Shown here: positions 19,411 through 30,094 of the stretch, in pieces
Position numbering within the stretch: the stretch's first letter is position 1
How the letters are laid out: every line of letters starts with the position of its first letter
Assembly: GCF_007988965.1 (NCBI RefSeq)
Contig: NZ_BJVD01000001.1
Location: 992,001 to 1,056,000, forward strand
Source of the DNA: Rummeliibacillus stabekisii
GTDB taxonomy: Bacteria; Bacillota; Bacilli; Bacillales_A; Planococcaceae
DNA: 64,000 nucleotides
Reading direction: 5' to 3'
Position numbers and translations under genes: made by a program
Notes under the pieces: generated by a model
What the model was told of the DNA's origin: nothing
The model's input: the letters and a program-made list of their open reading frames with translations, nothing else
Database searches by the model: none

Positions 19411-22284
19411 CTATTTCTGCGCTTTTTCGAGCGATGCTTCCATACGGGCGCGATCACGCTCTAATACACGGTTCAAATAAAATCCGGTATATGAACCTTC
19501 TGTGTCAGCTACTTGCTCAGGCGTTCCCTTAGCAACAACAGTACCACCTTTATCTCCGCCTTCTGGTCCCATATCTATAATGTAGTCAACTGTTTTTATT
19601 ACATCAAGATTATGTTCGATAACCAGCACTGTGTCGCCATTCTCTACAAGTCGATGTAACACTTTTAATAGACGCGAAATATCATCTGCATGAAGTCCTG
19701 TTGTCGGTTCATCCAATATATAAATGGATTTTCCATTAGACCGTTTATGCAATTCAGATGCCAGCTTAACGCGTTGCGCTTCCCCACCGGATAACGTAGT
19801 CGCTGGTTGGCCAAGTTTGATATAACCTAATCCCACATCAACTAATGTTTGCAGCTTTCTAGCAATACGCGGGATGTTTTTGAAGAATTCCAAGCCATTT
19901 TCAACTGTCATTTCGAGCACATCTGAAATATTTTGGTCTTTATATTTTACCTCAAGTGTTTCCCTGTTATAACGTTTGCCATGACATACTTCACATGGTA
20001 CGTAAACATCAGGCAAGAAATGCATCTCAATTTTGATGATCCCGTCTCCTCGACACGCTTCACAGCGTCCGCCTTTGACATTAAAGCTAAAGCGTCCTTT
20101 TTTGTAACCGCGTACTTTCGCTTCATTTGTAGAAGCGAACACATCTCGAATATCATCAAATACCCCTGTATATGTTGCTGGGTTAGAACGTGGCGTTCTG
20201 CCGATCGGCGACTGGTCAATATCAATCACTTTTTCTAACTGCTCGATTCCTTCTATTTCTTTCACTTCGCCTGGCTTAACCTTGGCGCGGTTCAATTTAT
20301 GAGCGAGCGTTTTGTATAGAATTTCATTGACTAACGTACTCTTCCCAGATCCAGAAACACCAGTTACTGCAACAAATACGCCTAATGGAATATCTACTTT
20401 TACATTTTTTAAATTGTTTTCTCTTGCCCCTTTAATCTTGATATAGCGGCCATCAGGGGTTCTCCGTTCAATCGGCAATGGGATAAATTTCTCGCCGCTT
20501 AAATATTTCCCTGTCAATGAATGCGGATTATGCATAACCTCCTGCGGTGTACCGGCAGCAACAATTTCACCGCCATGTGCTCCTGCGCCAGGTCCTACAT
20601 CGATTAAATAGTCAGCGGCCATCATTGTATCCTCATCATGCTCAACAACAATCAATGTGTTGCCCAGATCTCTCATGCTTTGCAATGTAGCGATCAGACG
20701 GTCATTATCGCGCTGATGTAGGCCGATTGACGGCTCATCTAGGATATATAACACACCAGTTAACCGAGAGCCAATTTGAGTAGCGAGACGAATACGCTGT
20801 GCCTCGCCGCCCGATAATGTGCCTGCTGCACGGTTTAACGTTAGATAATCCAAACCAACATTGATTAAAAAGCTTAATCGCTCTTGAATCTCTCTTAAAA
20901 TCAACCGGGCAATCTGCATATCTTTTTCCGATAGCTCTAGTTCTTTAAATAGTTGGAATGCTTCTTTTACAGATAGCTCTGTTACTTCACCAATATGCAT
21001 ACCATTGATCTTTACAGCTAATGATTCGGGTTTTAAACGATGACCGTGACATGATGGGCACGGTTGCTGTACCATGTATTTTTCCATTTGCTCCCGTACA
21101 TAATCCGAGCTAGTTTCTTTGTAGCGTCGTTCTACATTTCTTAACACACCTTCAAAGAAAATATTTTGGTCTCGCACGCTTCCGAATTCATTTTCATAGT
21201 GGAAGTGAATGCTATCATTTCCCGATCCATTCAATATCTTATCCATTTGTTCACTTGATAGCTCTTTTACCGGCACATCCATTGGGATGCCGTAATGGTA
21301 GCAAACAGCTTTCAATAATTGTGGATAGAATTGTGAGCTTGTTGGAATCCATGGAGCAATGGCTCCTTCATCCAATGTCAAATCCCAGTCTGGTATGACT
21401 AATTCTTTATCTACTACTAGTTTAGATCCAAGACCATCACATCTTGCACATGCACCAAACGGGCTGTTGAAGGAGAACATTTTCGGTTCTAATTCGCCGA
21501 TTGAAAAGCCACAAATAGGACAAGCGTGATGTTCGCTGAATAACAATTCTTCATGTTCCATCACATCGACTACTACACGGCCTTCTGCAAGCCTTAACGC
21601 TGTTTCTAATGAATCGCTTATACGTGCCTCGACGCCTTCTTTTAAAACGATACGGTCTATGACCACTTCAATCGTATGTTTTTTATTCTTATCTAATTCA
21701 ATATTATCGTCTAAATCGCGGAGTTCACCATCTATTCGTGCACGGACAAACCCCTGTTTTTTTAGATCCTCTAAAAGTTTTACATGTGTGCCCTTTCTCC
21801 CTTGGATCATGGGTGCAAGCAATTGAAGCTTGGTACGCTCAGGATACTGCTTAATGCGATCCACCATTTGTTCAATGGTTTGAGAAGTAATTTCAATACC
21901 ATGCTTTGGACAGATTGGTTTTCCGACACGAGCAAAAAGCAATCGCAGGTAATCATAAATCTCCGTTACCGTTCCGACTGTTGAACGTGGATTTCGGCTT
22001 GTTGTTTTTTGATCGATTGATATGGCAGGCGATAAGCCTTCTATCGCATCTACATCCGGCTTGTCCATCTGACCTAAAAATTGCCGTGCATAAGATGACA
22101 GCGACTCAACATAACGCCTTTGACCTTCCGCATAAATCGTGTCAAAAGCGAGAGAGGATTTCCCTGAACCCGACAAACCAGTAATCACGACTAATTGGTC
22201 TCTTGGAATGGTCACATCTATATTTTTTAAATTATTTGCTCTGGCACCTTGTACTACAATCTCTTGATTTTTCAAATTGGTCAT
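19411..22284 (-). CDS. uvrA: Excinuclease ABC subunit A
   Basis: A 957-residue damage-recognition ATPase of nucleotide excision repair. Two ABC modules are visible: Walker [15 protein letters not shown] (~34) and [11 protein letters not shown] (~640), with signatures [14 protein letters not shown] and [14 protein letters not shown]. Two zinc modules are seen: CPIC...CARC (~253-280) and CEAC...CEVC (~739-765). UvrA dimers load UvrB at lesions. The ATG overlaps the uvrB stop by 4 bp (ATGA), so translation is coupled. LexA control would come through the uvrB promoter. Domains and length are complete. Confidence 0.97.
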   Translation of the reverse strand: MTNLKNQEIVVQGARANNLKNIDVTIPRDQLVVITGLSGSGKSSLAFDTIYAEGQRRYVESLSSYARQFLGQMDKPDVDAIEGLSPAISIDQKTTSRNPRSTVGTVTEIYDYLRLLFARVGKPICPKHGIEITSQTIEQMVDRIKQYPERTKLQLLAPMIQGRKGTHVKLLEDLKKQGFVRARIDGELRDLDDNIELDKNKKHTIEVVIDRIVLKEGVEARISDSLETALRLAEGRVVVDVMEHEELLFSEHHACPICGFSIGELEPKMFSFNSPFGACARCDGLGSKLVVDKELVIPDWDLTLDEGAIAPWIPTSSQFYPQLLKAVCYHYGIPMDVPVKELSSEQMDKILNGSGNDSIHFHYENEFGSVRDQNIFFEGVLRNVERRYKETSSDYVREQMEKYMVQQPCPSCHGHRLKPESLAVKINGMHIGEVTELSVKEAFQLFKELELSEKDMQIARLILREIQERLSFLINVGLDYLTLNRAAGTLSGGEAQRIRLATQIGSRLTGVLYILDEPSIGLHQRDNDRLIATLQSMRDLGNTLIVVEHDEDTMMAADYLIDVGPGAGAHGGEIVAAGTPQEVMHNPHSLTGKYLSGEKFIPLPIERRTPDGRYIKIKGARENNLKNVKVDIPLGVFVAVTGVSGSGKSTLVNEILYKTLAHKLNRAKVKPGEVKEIEGIEQLEKVIDIDQSPIGRTPRSNPATYTGVFDDIRDVFASTNEAKVRGYKKGRFSFNVKGGRCEACRGDGIIKIEMHFLPDVYVPCEVCHGKRYNRETLEVKYKDQNISDVLEMTVENGLEFFKNIPRIARKLQTLVDVGLGYIKLGQPATTLSGGEAQRVKLASELHKRSNGKSIYILDEPTTGLHADDISRLLKVLHRLVENGDTVLVIEHNLDVIKTVDYIIDMGPEGGDKGGTVVAKGTPEQVADTEGSYTGFYLNRVLERDRARMEASLEKAQK

Positions 22285-24263
22285 CCTTCCGACTTCAATT
22301 CCAAAATAGTGTCTCTTAATTCTGCTGCCCGCTCAAAATCAAGCGCTTTTGCAGCATCCTTCATTTCTGTCTCTAATGATTCAAGCAATGTGATTTTTTC
22401 CGCCTTTGTAAGCTTTTTGCCTTTGGTTGCCTTTGTCAGATATGATTCAGGCTCCTCGGCAGCTTGTGTTGCACGAATCACATCACGAATTTCTTTTTGT
22501 ATAGTTTTAGGTGTAATATTATGTTTTTCATTATATTCCATTTGAATTGTACGACGGCGTTCCGTTTCCTCGAGTGCTTTTGCCATTGAATCTGTAATGC
22601 GATCAGCATACATAATGACATGCCCATTGGCATTTCGAGCAGCACGACCGATTGTTTGGATTAAAGAACGTTCTGAACGAAGGAAACCTTCTTTATCCGC
22701 ATCTAAAATAGCGACAAGCGAAACTTCCGGAATGTCTAGTCCTTCACGAAGCAAGTTAATACCGACTAGTACATCATATGTTCCTACACGCAGCTCGCGA
22801 ATAATCTCAATACGCTCTAACGTTTTTATTTCAGAGTGCAAATACTGTACCTTAATGCCCATCTCTTTTAAATAATCGGTTAAATCCTCCGACATTTTTT
22901 TCGTAAGCGTCGTAATGAGTACACGTTCATTCCGTTGAATTCTATTTTGAATTTCATCCATTAGGTCATCGATTTGGCCTTCAATTGGGCGTACATCGAT
23001 TTCTGGATCAAGCAAGCCAGTCGGGCGAATAATTTGTTCAGCCATCTCAGGTGTATGTTCCAATTCATAAGGACCAGGCGTTGCCGAAACATAAATTGCG
23101 TTATGAATATGTTTCTCAAATTCTTCAAATTTCAGCGGCCTGTTATCAAGCGCAGACGGCAAGCGGAATCCGTGTTCTACTAGTACGTTTTTGCGTGCTT
23201 GGTCTCCATTATACATACCACGGATTTGCGGCAATGTAACATGACTTTCATCAATGACAAGCAGAAAGTCTTCCGGGAAGTAATCAAGCAATGTATAAGG
23301 TGTAACACCAGCCGGGCGCAATGTAAGATGCCTTGAATAGTTTTCTATGCCAGAGCAGAAGCCCATTTCGCGCATCATTTCCAAGTCGTAATTCGTTCGT
23401 TGCTCTAATCGCTGTGCTTCAAGCAGCTTGTCTTCTTCTCGCATATGTTTTAATTGATCTTTCAGTTCTACTTCAATATTATCTATTGCTTTTAACAATT
23501 TCTCCTCACGCGTAACGAAGTGGGATGCTGGGAAAATAGCAATATGTTCTCTATCTCCAAGTACTTCGCCTGTCAACGCATCTACTTCTCTAATGCGGTC
23601 AACTTCATCCCCGAAAAATTCAATACGGATACAGTGTTCATCTCGAGATGCAGGGAAAATTTCGACTACATCTCCGCGCACTCTAAAGGTACCACGCGTG
23701 AAATTTATATCATTTCGTTCATACTGGATATCTACCAGTTTGCGGAGCAGCTGGTTGCGTTCAATTTCCATCCCTGTACGAATGGACACAACCATTTCAC
23801 GGTATTCTTCCGGGTTCCCCAAGCCATAAATACAAGAAACGGATGCAATAATAATTACATCATCTCGTTCAAACAATGAGGAAGTGGCAGAGTGCCGCAG
23901 TTTATCGATTTCATCATTGATGCTGGCGTCCTTTTCAATGTAGGTATCGGTTTGTGGCACATACGCTTCCGGTTGGTAATAATCATAATAGCTGACGAAA
24001 TACTCGACAGCATTATTTGGAAAAAACTCCTTAAATTCGCTGTAAAGTTGACCTGCGAGCGTTTTATTATGCGCAATGATCAACGTCGGCTTTTTCACTT
24101 CTTTGATAACGTTTGAAATCGTGAATGTTTTCCCCGTTCCTGTTGCTCCAAGGAGTGTTTGATGCTGTTTATTTTGTCTAACGCCTTCAACCAATTCTTT
24201 AATCGCTGCAGGCTGGTCGCCACTCGGTTGATATGCGGAATGTAATTCGAAATCTTTACTCAT
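22281..24263 (-). CDS. uvrB: Excinuclease ABC subunit B
   Basis: A 660-residue helicase-like damage-verification subunit. Walker A is [12 protein letters not shown] (~38-49). The beta-hairpin region [12 protein letters not shown] separates DNA strands, DESH is the Walker B box, and motif VI is QTIGRAARN. The C-terminal UVR motif that contacts UvrC is present ([18 protein letters not shown]). First gene of uvrB-uvrA, with GGGGAGG seven bases ahead of ATG. A LexA box lies 73 bases upstream (24336-24349). Confidence 0.97.
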   Translation of the reverse strand: MSKDFELHSAYQPSGDQPAAIKELVEGVRQNKQHQTLLGATGTGKTFTISNVIKEVKKPTLIIAHNKTLAGQLYSEFKEFFPNNAVEYFVSYYDYYQPEAYVPQTDTYIEKDASINDEIDKLRHSATSSLFERDDVIIIASVSCIYGLGNPEEYREMVVSIRTGMEIERNQLLRKLVDIQYERNDINFTRGTFRVRGDVVEIFPASRDEHCIRIEFFGDEVDRIREVDALTGEVLGDREHIAIFPASHFVTREEKLLKAIDNIEVELKDQLKHMREEDKLLEAQRLEQRTNYDLEMMREMGFCSGIENYSRHLTLRPAGVTPYTLLDYFPEDFLLVIDESHVTLPQIRGMYNGDQARKNVLVEHGFRLPSALDNRPLKFEEFEKHIHNAIYVSATPGPYELEHTPEMAEQIIRPTGLLDPEIDVRPIEGQIDDLMDEIQNRIQRNERVLITTLTKKMSEDLTDYLKEMGIKVQYLHSEIKTLERIEIIRELRVGTYDVLVGINLLREGLDIPEVSLVAILDADKEGFLRSERSLIQTIGRAARNANGHVIMYADRITDSMAKALEETERRRTIQMEYNEKHNITPKTIQKEIRDVIRATQAAEEPESYLTKATKGKKLTKAEKITLLESLETEMKDAAKALDFERAAELRDTILELKSEG

Positions 24264-24335
24264 TTGGTTCCTCCCCGTTCCTTAAAACTCATAGACATAT
24301 TTTAACATAGCTACGCACAAGTATCCAGAAATAAG

Positions 24336-24349
24336 CGAACGTACGTTTT
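24336..24349. promoter_or_regulatory. LexA (SOS) box upstream of uvrBA
   Basis: CGAACGTACGTTTT matches the Bacillus LexA consensus CGAAC-RNRY-GTTYC in its GAAC-GTAC-GTTT core. uvrBA is SOS-induced in B. subtilis, so the site is expected here. Confidence 0.82.
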
Positions 24350-24360
24350 ATTGTTTAAAT

Positions 24361-24390
24361 AAAAAAACCGCTCCATCTGAACGGTTTTTA
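24361..24390. terminator. Bidirectional hairpin between comK and uvrB
   Basis: AAAACCG/CGGTTTT stem with A-run and T-run on both sides, so it can act in either direction. It insulates the uvrB promoter. The remaining stretch 24391-24710 is the comK upstream region; I see no gene in it and no clear ComK box. Confidence 0.65.
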
Positions 24391-24710
24391 ATTTTTAAAT
24401 TGAATGATAACAGTCACAGTTTTCGACTTTGGGGGCTTTTACTGAGAAAGTAAAACAAAAATAGTTTAATTTTACCCTCATATGGCCCAAGCAAAGTATT
24501 CATTCTACCAACAAAAAGAGAAGAACGACCAATGATATGGCACTTTTCTCTGTTTTATTTCCTGAAATGCTTTTTGTTAGTATAGGAAAAACAACATGAA
24601 TATGCAATCTTTTTTACTTTCTCATCTATCTATAGAAATAGTGTAGTTGAGAACATTATATACCCGTAAATTTAGTCTTTGAATCCACCAACATACTAGG
24701 AGGAATAAAA

Positions 24711-25271
24711 ATGGAAATTATAAAAATTAATGAATTTTATCTAACACCGGATATTTGCATGCTTAAGCCTATTTTGGTAGACAAACGTAATTATTCACTT
24801 GTTATTGAGTTGAATCGTCAATACATCGTCTCATGTACCGTGACCCGGTTGATTAATTATATTTGTACTTCACTCGGCACTTCTTTGGACGTATCACTGG
24901 AATATTCAAATTACGTATTTAGCAAAGTAAACGAACATGCTAAATCAGACACGATAATTAAACTACCTATCATCTTAACGGCTCTTTTACAGCCGTATAT
25001 TTTCTTTCCGACTGCATCACCTAAGAAAAAGCATAACGCGTGGATTTTGTGGCAAAATTTTAGAGGACATACTATGATGAATAAACAAGAAATGGGCTTA
25101 TATTTCAAGCAAGGAGTTTATATAGAGGAACATTTAAGCTTTACAACCCTTTCAAGGCAGCAATATTATGCTTCAATCCTTTATTTCCGTCATATGGATG
25201 AGGTGATCAATAGGCATCAAAAAATGGACAATCGTTCAATTATAGAGCGCGGCTTGTTTCTTATGGCTTAG
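24711..25271 (+). CDS. comK: Competence transcription factor ComK
   Basis: A 186-residue protein. Similarity to B. subtilis ComK (192 residues) is clearest in the central block: IIKLPIIL, then the FPT-S motif (YIFFPTASPKKKHNAW) with the conserved Trp. The SFTTLSRQQYYASILYFRH region also matches, aligning with the 'NSF..Q..RT..L' segment. ComK binds AT-rich K-boxes to activate DNA-uptake genes. AGGAGG lies eight bases before the ATG. It is one of the few plus-strand genes. Its stop overlaps the end of the convergent yhjD-like gene by 11 bp. In B. subtilis comK is also close to yhjD, yhjE and addBA. Confidence 0.82.
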   Translation: MEIIKINEFYLTPDICMLKPILVDKRNYSLVIELNRQYIVSCTVTRLINYICTSLGTSLDVSLEYSNYVFSKVNEHAKSDTIIKLPIILTALLQPYIFFPTASPKKKHNAWILWQNFRGHTMMNKQEMGLYFKQGVYIEEHLSFTTLSRQQYYASILYFRHMDEVINRHQKMDNRSIIERGLFLMA

Positions 25272-25614
25272 ATAAATAGTGAGTTAACAGTTCCTCCACA
25301 TGATTGCGCAGCCGAATATTCGAGTATCGCCGGCAATCTTGGGCTCTTTTATTGATAAAAATGTATTCGGAGAATAGATCATCTCGCTCCCCGCGGAATA
25401 CTTGCAGCTGATGCATAGCCAAATAACGTTTCGTCTCAGCCAGTTCTTTGTGGACTCGCTTGGTTGTCTGTTCAAGCAGCCTTATATAGGGTTGTTTTAA
25501 TTTAAAATGCCCTTGCTCAAATTCCTTGCTATCACGCTTTAGAATTTGCAGCACCATTGGCAAGTAAATGGCCTGCTCTAACCTATGAATTGCTTCATTC
25601 GATAAATTCAACAT
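25261..25614 (-). CDS. YhjD-like small helical protein, probably SOS-regulated
   Basis: A 117-residue, charged, all-helical cytosolic protein with no cofactor motif I can name. It contains FKLKQPYIRLLEQTTKRV and FSEYIFINKRAQDCR. Length and style agree with my memory of B. subtilis YhjD (about 120 residues), which lies near comK there. That identification is from memory and moderate. Start at ATG 25614 with GGAGG nine bases upstream; a TTG at 25623 is also in frame. Two LexA-like palindromes precede it (25634-25645 and 25692-25703), which argues for DNA-damage induction. Its 3' end overlaps comK tail to tail. Function unknown. Confidence 0.65.
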   Translation of the reverse strand: MLNLSNEAIHRLEQAIYLPMVLQILKRDSKEFEQGHFKLKQPYIRLLEQTTKRVHKELAETKRYLAMHQLQVFRGERDDLFSEYIFINKRAQDCRRYSNIRLRNHVEELLTHYLSKP

Positions 25615-25633
25615 CGCCAACAACCTCCATAGA

Positions 25634-25703
25634 AAACAAACGTTCTTATTTTATTTTATATTCGAGTTGCTCATTTAGCAAGTAAAATTAAGAACAAACG
25701 TTT
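25634..25703 (-). promoter_or_regulatory. Two LexA-like boxes before the yhjD-like gene
   Basis: GAACAAACGTTT (25692-25703) fits the GAAC-RNRY-GTTY core exactly. AAACAAACGTTC (25634-25645) has one mismatch and lies about 20 bases before the ATG, next to the ribosome binding site. Both share the AAAC centre and are 47 bases apart. Confidence 0.65.
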
Positions 25704-25754
25704 GGTATGTTTTGGCTCAATACCCAAAATAGAAAGAGACAACACCGCTACTAG

Positions 25755-25811
25755 CAAAAAATACGCCCGTTCAGATGAGACCTTGCAAAAGTCTATCCAC
25801 TCGGGCGTATT
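25755..25811 (-). terminator. Terminator after prfB
   Basis: Outer stem ATACGCCCG/CGGGCGTAT (25761-25769 with 25802-25810), inner AGAC/GTCT stem, then TTTTTT on the minus strand. Confidence 0.85.
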
Positions 25812-25833
25812 ATTTATTCATAACTTACAGTTT

Positions 25834-26935
25834 TTATAGCTGTGAGCGCAAATATGCATTAATAAACTGGTCAATATCGCCATCCATCACCGCTTGGACA
25901 TTACCGGTTTCTGTGTTGGTGCGATGGTCTTTCACCATTGAATACGGATGGAATACATATGAACGGATTTGGCTACTCCAGCCGATTTCCTTCTGTTCAC
26001 CGCGGATATCATCTAGCTGAGCTTGCTGCTCTTCTACTTTTAGCTGATACAATTTCGCCTGCAGCATATTCATCGCTTTCTCACGGTTTTTAATTTGTGA
26101 GCGTTCAGCCTGGCATGCCACCACAACACCTGTTGGCAAGTGAGTAATACGGACAGCGGATTCTGTTTTATTGATATGCTGTCCGCCTGCGCCTGATGCA
26201 CGATACGTATCTACTTTTAAATCTTCTGAACGAATTTCAACAGCAATCTCATCAGTAAACTCCGGCATAACATCTGCAGACACAAAGGAAGTATGTCGAC
26301 GACCAGCGGAATCGAAAGGTGAAATACGTACAAGGCGATGAACGCCTTTTTCGGCTTTCAGGTAACCGTATGCATTATGTCCACGAATTGCGAGTGTAAC
26401 AGACTTCAACCCTGCTTCATCGCCTGGCAAGTAGTCTAATGTTTCTACTTTGAAATCATGTTTTTCTGCCCAACGCGTATACATACGCAAAAGCATAGAC
26501 CCCCAATCTTGGGACTCGGTACCGCCTGCACCTGGGTGAAGTTCTACAATGGCATTGTTTTGATCGTAAGGGTCGCTTAAAAGCAATTGTAGTTCGAAAT
26601 CCTCGGTGCGTTTTTTAAACTCATCCATCTCATTAAAAAGTTCTTGCTGCAATTCTTCATCTGGTTCCTCTTTCAATAAATCCAGTGTCATTTCAAGGTT
26701 TTCCTGCGTTTCAACTAATTCGTGAAATTCGTTGACGATTTCTTTTAAACCTCTGGATTCACTGATAATTTTTTGCGCATTGTTTTGATCATCCCAGAAA
26801 GATGGCTCAAGCATCATTTCATCCAATTCTTGAATCCGCGCCTCTTTGTTTTCTAAGTCAAAGAGACCCCCTAAAGTCTTCTAATTTTGTGGACGTCCCA
26901 TCAAGGTCGTTCCGAACATCTGATAATTCCATCAT
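25834..26935 (-). CDS. prfB: Peptide chain release factor 2, expressed by +1 frameshift
   Basis: RF2 recognises UGA and UAA. The long frame (25834-26859) has the stop-recognition region [15 protein letters not shown] and the catalytic GGQ ([13 protein letters not shown]). Upstream, another frame opens at ATG 26935 with GGAGG ahead and encodes 25 residues ([13 protein letters not shown]...). It ends at an in-frame TGA (26858-26860). Joining the frames by the classical CTT-TGA-C slip gives 366 residues, the normal RF2 length. This is programmed autoregulation, not a mutation: low RF2 lets the ribosome pause at UGA and shift. The gene lies downstream of secA, the usual Firmicute order. Confidence 0.95.
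26857..26872 (-). other. prfB: Programmed +1 ribosomal frameshift site of prfB
   Basis: On the minus strand AGGGGGTCTCTTTGAC: an internal Shine-Dalgarno-like AGGGGG, three bases, the slippery CTT codon, the TGA stop and a following C. Slipping from CTT to TTT restores the RF2 frame at GAC. Confidence 0.93.
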
Positions 26936-27078
26936 AATTTGTTCCTCCAATTACATTAAATATTCAATAATTTATCACGCATCTTGGCCAATTTTCAACA
27001 ACTAAGGCTGGATGTTATTCACTGTAAGTATACTTGTAGAAGGGAGAATTTTCTACAACTATACCTATGAAAAGACAT

Positions 27079-27112
27079 AAAGGAGTTGTTCAAATTTTGA
27101 ACAGCTCCTTTT
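27079..27112 (-). terminator. Hairpin after secA
   Basis: AAAGGAG/CTCCTTT with TGTTCAAA-type pairs forms a long near-perfect stem 85 bases after the secA stop. The T-tract on the minus strand is short. Confidence 0.65.
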
Positions 27113-27196
27113 GCCAATTACATCATTCATTTTAACCCACATTACGGGCAGAAGAGCTCATCAGCGGGAGAAAAAGGATCCCACTATTTTTACTCT

Positions 27197-29704
27197 TTAT
27201 ACAGCACCGTGGCAGTTTTTATATTTCTTACCGCTACCGCATGGGCATAAATCATTACGACCTACTTCTTGCTGTTTACGGACTGGCTTGCGTTTAGAAG
27301 TCTTTTCATCGGTTTTCGGATTTACCGCTTCACCCTTCGCTACTTCTTCACGTTCAAGATTACTGCGGATTTCTGCTTTCATTGCATATTGAGCAACGTC
27401 AGAACGGATTGCTTCTACCATTGCTTCGAACATCGCAAAACCTTCTGATTGATATTCACGAAGCGGATCTGTTTGAGCATAAGCACGTAGATGAATACCT
27501 TGGCGCAATTGATCCATTGCATCGATGTGGTCAATCCATTTAGAGTCAATTGCACGAAGCAAAATAACTTTCTCAAATTCGCGCATGCGGTCAGGCGTAA
27601 GTTCTTCTTCTTTGCGATCATATTCTTTTTGCACTTCAGTGCGAAGGAATTCAATGATTTCTTCTTGGGTTTTACCTTTGAATGAATCGACAGTAGCAAC
27701 GCCTTCTGGTAGCAAATTAGCACCTACAAAACTTGCTAGTCCTGTTAGATTCCATTCAGTTGGATTTTCTTCAGTTGTATATGAATGAACTGCGCTAACT
27801 AGTACTTCGTCTACCATTGATTCAACTAAGCCACGCATATTCTCTGTTTCCAATACCTCATAACGCTCTTTATAGATGATTTCACGTTGTTGACGCAAAA
27901 CATCATCATATTGCAATAAGCGTTTACGCGCATCGAAGTTATTGCCTTCTACACGTTTTTGAGCAGATTCAACGGCTTTGGATACCATTTTCGATTGGAT
28001 TGGCTGTGTATCGTCCATCCCTAATCTTGTCATCATGTTTTTCATGCTTTCTGAGCCGAAACGTTTCATCAATTCATCTTCCAAAGAAAGATAGAATTGT
28101 GTGATACCAGGGTCACCTTGACGTCCAGCACGGCCTCGCAACTGATTATCGATACGGCGTGATTCATGACGTTCTGTACCAATAACGGCTAATCCGCCTA
28201 AATCTAGTACACCTTCGCCAAGTTTAATATCTGTACCACGACCAGCCATGTTTGTTGCAATAGTTACAGCGCCTTTTTGACCTGCTTCTGCAACAATCTC
28301 TGCTTCGCGCTCATGGTTTTTCGCATTCAAGACATTGTGCGGAATGCTGCGTTTTGCTAATAAGTGCGAGATTAATTCTGATGTTTCGATAGCAACGGTA
28401 CCAACAAGTACTGGCTGTCCTTTTTGATGACGGTCTGCAATTTCATTTGCCACCGCTTCAAATTTACCTTGCATAGATGCATAGATTAAATCCGGACGGT
28501 CATCACGTGCAATTGGTTTGTTAGTCGGAATCACAACAACATTCATATTATAAATATTGCGGAATTCCTCTTCTTCCGTTTTAGCTGTACCTGTCATACC
28601 AGATAACTTTTCATACATACGGAAATAGTTTTGGAACGTAATAGTCGCCATGGTCATAGACTCGTTTTGAATTTCCACGCCTTCTTTTGCTTCGATGGCT
28701 TGGTGTAATCCTTCTGAATAACGGCGGCCTTGCATAATACGTCCTGTAAATGAGTCAACGATTAATATTTCACCGTCTTGTACCACATAATCAACATCCA
28801 AGTGCATACTAACATGCGCTTTTAACGATTGGTTAATGGCATGGTTTAGACCAACATGCGTTAAATCAAACAAGTTATCAATATTGAAAGCTCTCTCTGC
28901 TTTTTCAATCCCTTGTTCTGTCATTGTAACGCCTTTAGTTTCTACATCATAATTGTAGTCTTCATCTTGTTTCAATGTGCGTACAAACGCGTTTGATTGT
29001 TTGTATAAGGCAGCTGATTTATTCGCTTGACCAGAAATGATTAAAGGTGTACGGGCTTCATCGACTAAGATGGAGTCCACTTCATCGATTACTGCATAAT
29101 GCAGCGGGCGTTGAACACGTTCTTCTTTATAAAGCACCATGTTGTCGCGCAAGTAGTCGAAGCCAAGTTCGTTGTTTGTGCTATATGTGATATCACAAGC
29201 ATAAGCTTCTCTTTTTTCATCTTTTGACATGTTATTCAAGTTCAATCCAACTGTTAAGCCTAAAAATTCATATAATGGACGCATTGTTTCAGCATCACGG
29301 CTTGCTAAGTACTCGTTGACTGTAACAACATGCACGCCTTTATGAGTAAGGGCATTTAAGTAAACAGGTAAAGTGGAAGTCAACGTTTTACCTTCCCCTG
29401 TCTTCATCTCAGCAATATTCCCTTCATGAAGCGTTGCGCCCCCCATCAATTGAACTGGGTAAGGGTACATGCCTAAAACGCGTTTAGATGCCTCACGAAC
29501 AACTGCAAAAGCTTCAGGGCGAATTTTATCTAAATCTTCGCCGTTAGAAAAACGTTCGTAGAATTCATTCGTTTTTGCTTTTAATTCTTCATCTGTTAAT
29601 TTAGCCATATCTTCAGCAAATGCATCGACTGCACTTGCAACTTTTTCTAAGTGTTTTAATTCTTTTTTATTTGGATCAAAAATTTTATTTAATATGCTAG
29701 GCAT
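27197..29704 (-). CDS. secA: Protein translocase ATPase SecA
   Basis: An 835-residue motor of general secretion. The N-terminus is [16 protein letters not shown]. Walker A is MKTGEGKTL (~100-108), Walker B/DEAD-like [15 protein letters not shown] (~208), then the preprotein cross-linking domain. The second nucleotide fold is seen as [15 protein letters not shown] and [12 protein letters not shown]. The C-terminal zinc SEC-C motif [13 protein letters not shown] is intact. It drives export of the amylase, CtpB, the M23 enzyme and the repeat protein among others. It sits between hpf and prfB, as in B. subtilis. Length is normal. Confidence 0.97.
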   Translation of the reverse strand: MPSILNKIFDPNKKELKHLEKVASAVDAFAEDMAKLTDEELKAKTNEFYERFSNGEDLDKIRPEAFAVVREASKRVLGMYPYPVQLMGGATLHEGNIAEMKTGEGKTLTSTLPVYLNALTHKGVHVVTVNEYLASRDAETMRPLYEFLGLTVGLNLNNMSKDEKREAYACDITYSTNNELGFDYLRDNMVLYKEERVQRPLHYAVIDEVDSILVDEARTPLIISGQANKSAALYKQSNAFVRTLKQDEDYNYDVETKGVTMTEQGIEKAERAFNIDNLFDLTHVGLNHAINQSLKAHVSMHLDVDYVVQDGEILIVDSFTGRIMQGRRYSEGLHQAIEAKEGVEIQNESMTMATITFQNYFRMYEKLSGMTGTAKTEEEEFRNIYNMNVVVIPTNKPIARDDRPDLIYASMQGKFEAVANEIADRHQKGQPVLVGTVAIETSELISHLLAKRSIPHNVLNAKNHEREAEIVAEAGQKGAVTIATNMAGRGTDIKLGEGVLDLGGLAVIGTERHESRRIDNQLRGRAGRQGDPGITQFYLSLEDELMKRFGSESMKNMMTRLGMDDTQPIQSKMVSKAVESAQKRVEGNNFDARKRLLQYDDVLRQQREIIYKERYEVLETENMRGLVESMVDEVLVSAVHSYTTEENPTEWNLTGLASFVGANLLPEGVATVDSFKGKTQEEIIEFLRTEVQKEYDRKEEELTPDRMREFEKVILLRAIDSKWIDHIDAMDQLRQGIHLRAYAQTDPLREYQSEGFAMFEAMVEAIRSDVAQYAMKAEIRSNLEREEVAKGEAVNPKTDEKTSKRKPVRKQQEVGRNDLCPCGSGKKYKNCHGAV

Positions 29705-30019
29705 TGATTTTCACATCCTATATAGTCTCAACCTTCATTTTAACACTGTCTGAACGTTTAAAGCAAATGAACAATTAGTAAAAATCTATTATTCCTAAAC
29801 AAATAATACAAGGAAAAAAGATATACAGAATTGAAATTTACAAATCTATTCAGTGTGATGAATCAAATCATCTACTGTGAGCGTTCACTTAACATATAAC
29901 AGTAATGATAACTTAACAGTAAAGTAAATAAATTGAAAAATCAATCTTTAATTTCTTTTAAAAGAAATACATAGAAGGAAAGGTTTGATTTCAAAAATTG
30001 ATAATGAAGGATATCACAC
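29705..30019. other. AT-rich upstream region of secA, no gene seen
   Basis: About 315 bases of very AT-rich sequence with several short inverted repeats. It contains an 18-base perfect palindrome (29951-29968). It must hold the secA promoter, but I cannot choose a single convincing -35/-10 pair. Confidence 0.5.
29951..29968. repeat. 18-base perfect palindrome upstream of secA
   Basis: ATTTCTTTTAAAAGAAAT reads identically on both strands. It lies about 250 bases before the secA start. It matches no operator I know and, being AT-only at its centre, could arise by composition. Confidence 0.5.
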
Positions 30020-30062
30020 AAAAGCCCAGCTGAGCAAACATTAGGTTGCTCCTGCTGGGCTT
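30020..30062 (-). terminator. Terminator after hpf
   Basis: AAGCCCAGC/GCTGGGCTT (30022-30030 with 30054-30062) continued by GAGCAA/TTGCTC; TTTTG follows on the minus strand. Confidence 0.88.
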
Positions 30063-30094
30063 ATCTAAAAAGCAAATACTATGAATTTATTATC

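Noticed and set aside
24391-24710. ComK-box (AAAA-N5-TTTT pairs) for autoregulation of comK
   Set aside because: The region is AT-rich enough to show partial matches, but no pair of boxes with correct spacing was found.
26826-26935. prfB as a frameshifted pseudogene
   Set aside because: The in-frame TGA sits in the classical RF2 frameshift context and the joined product has normal length.
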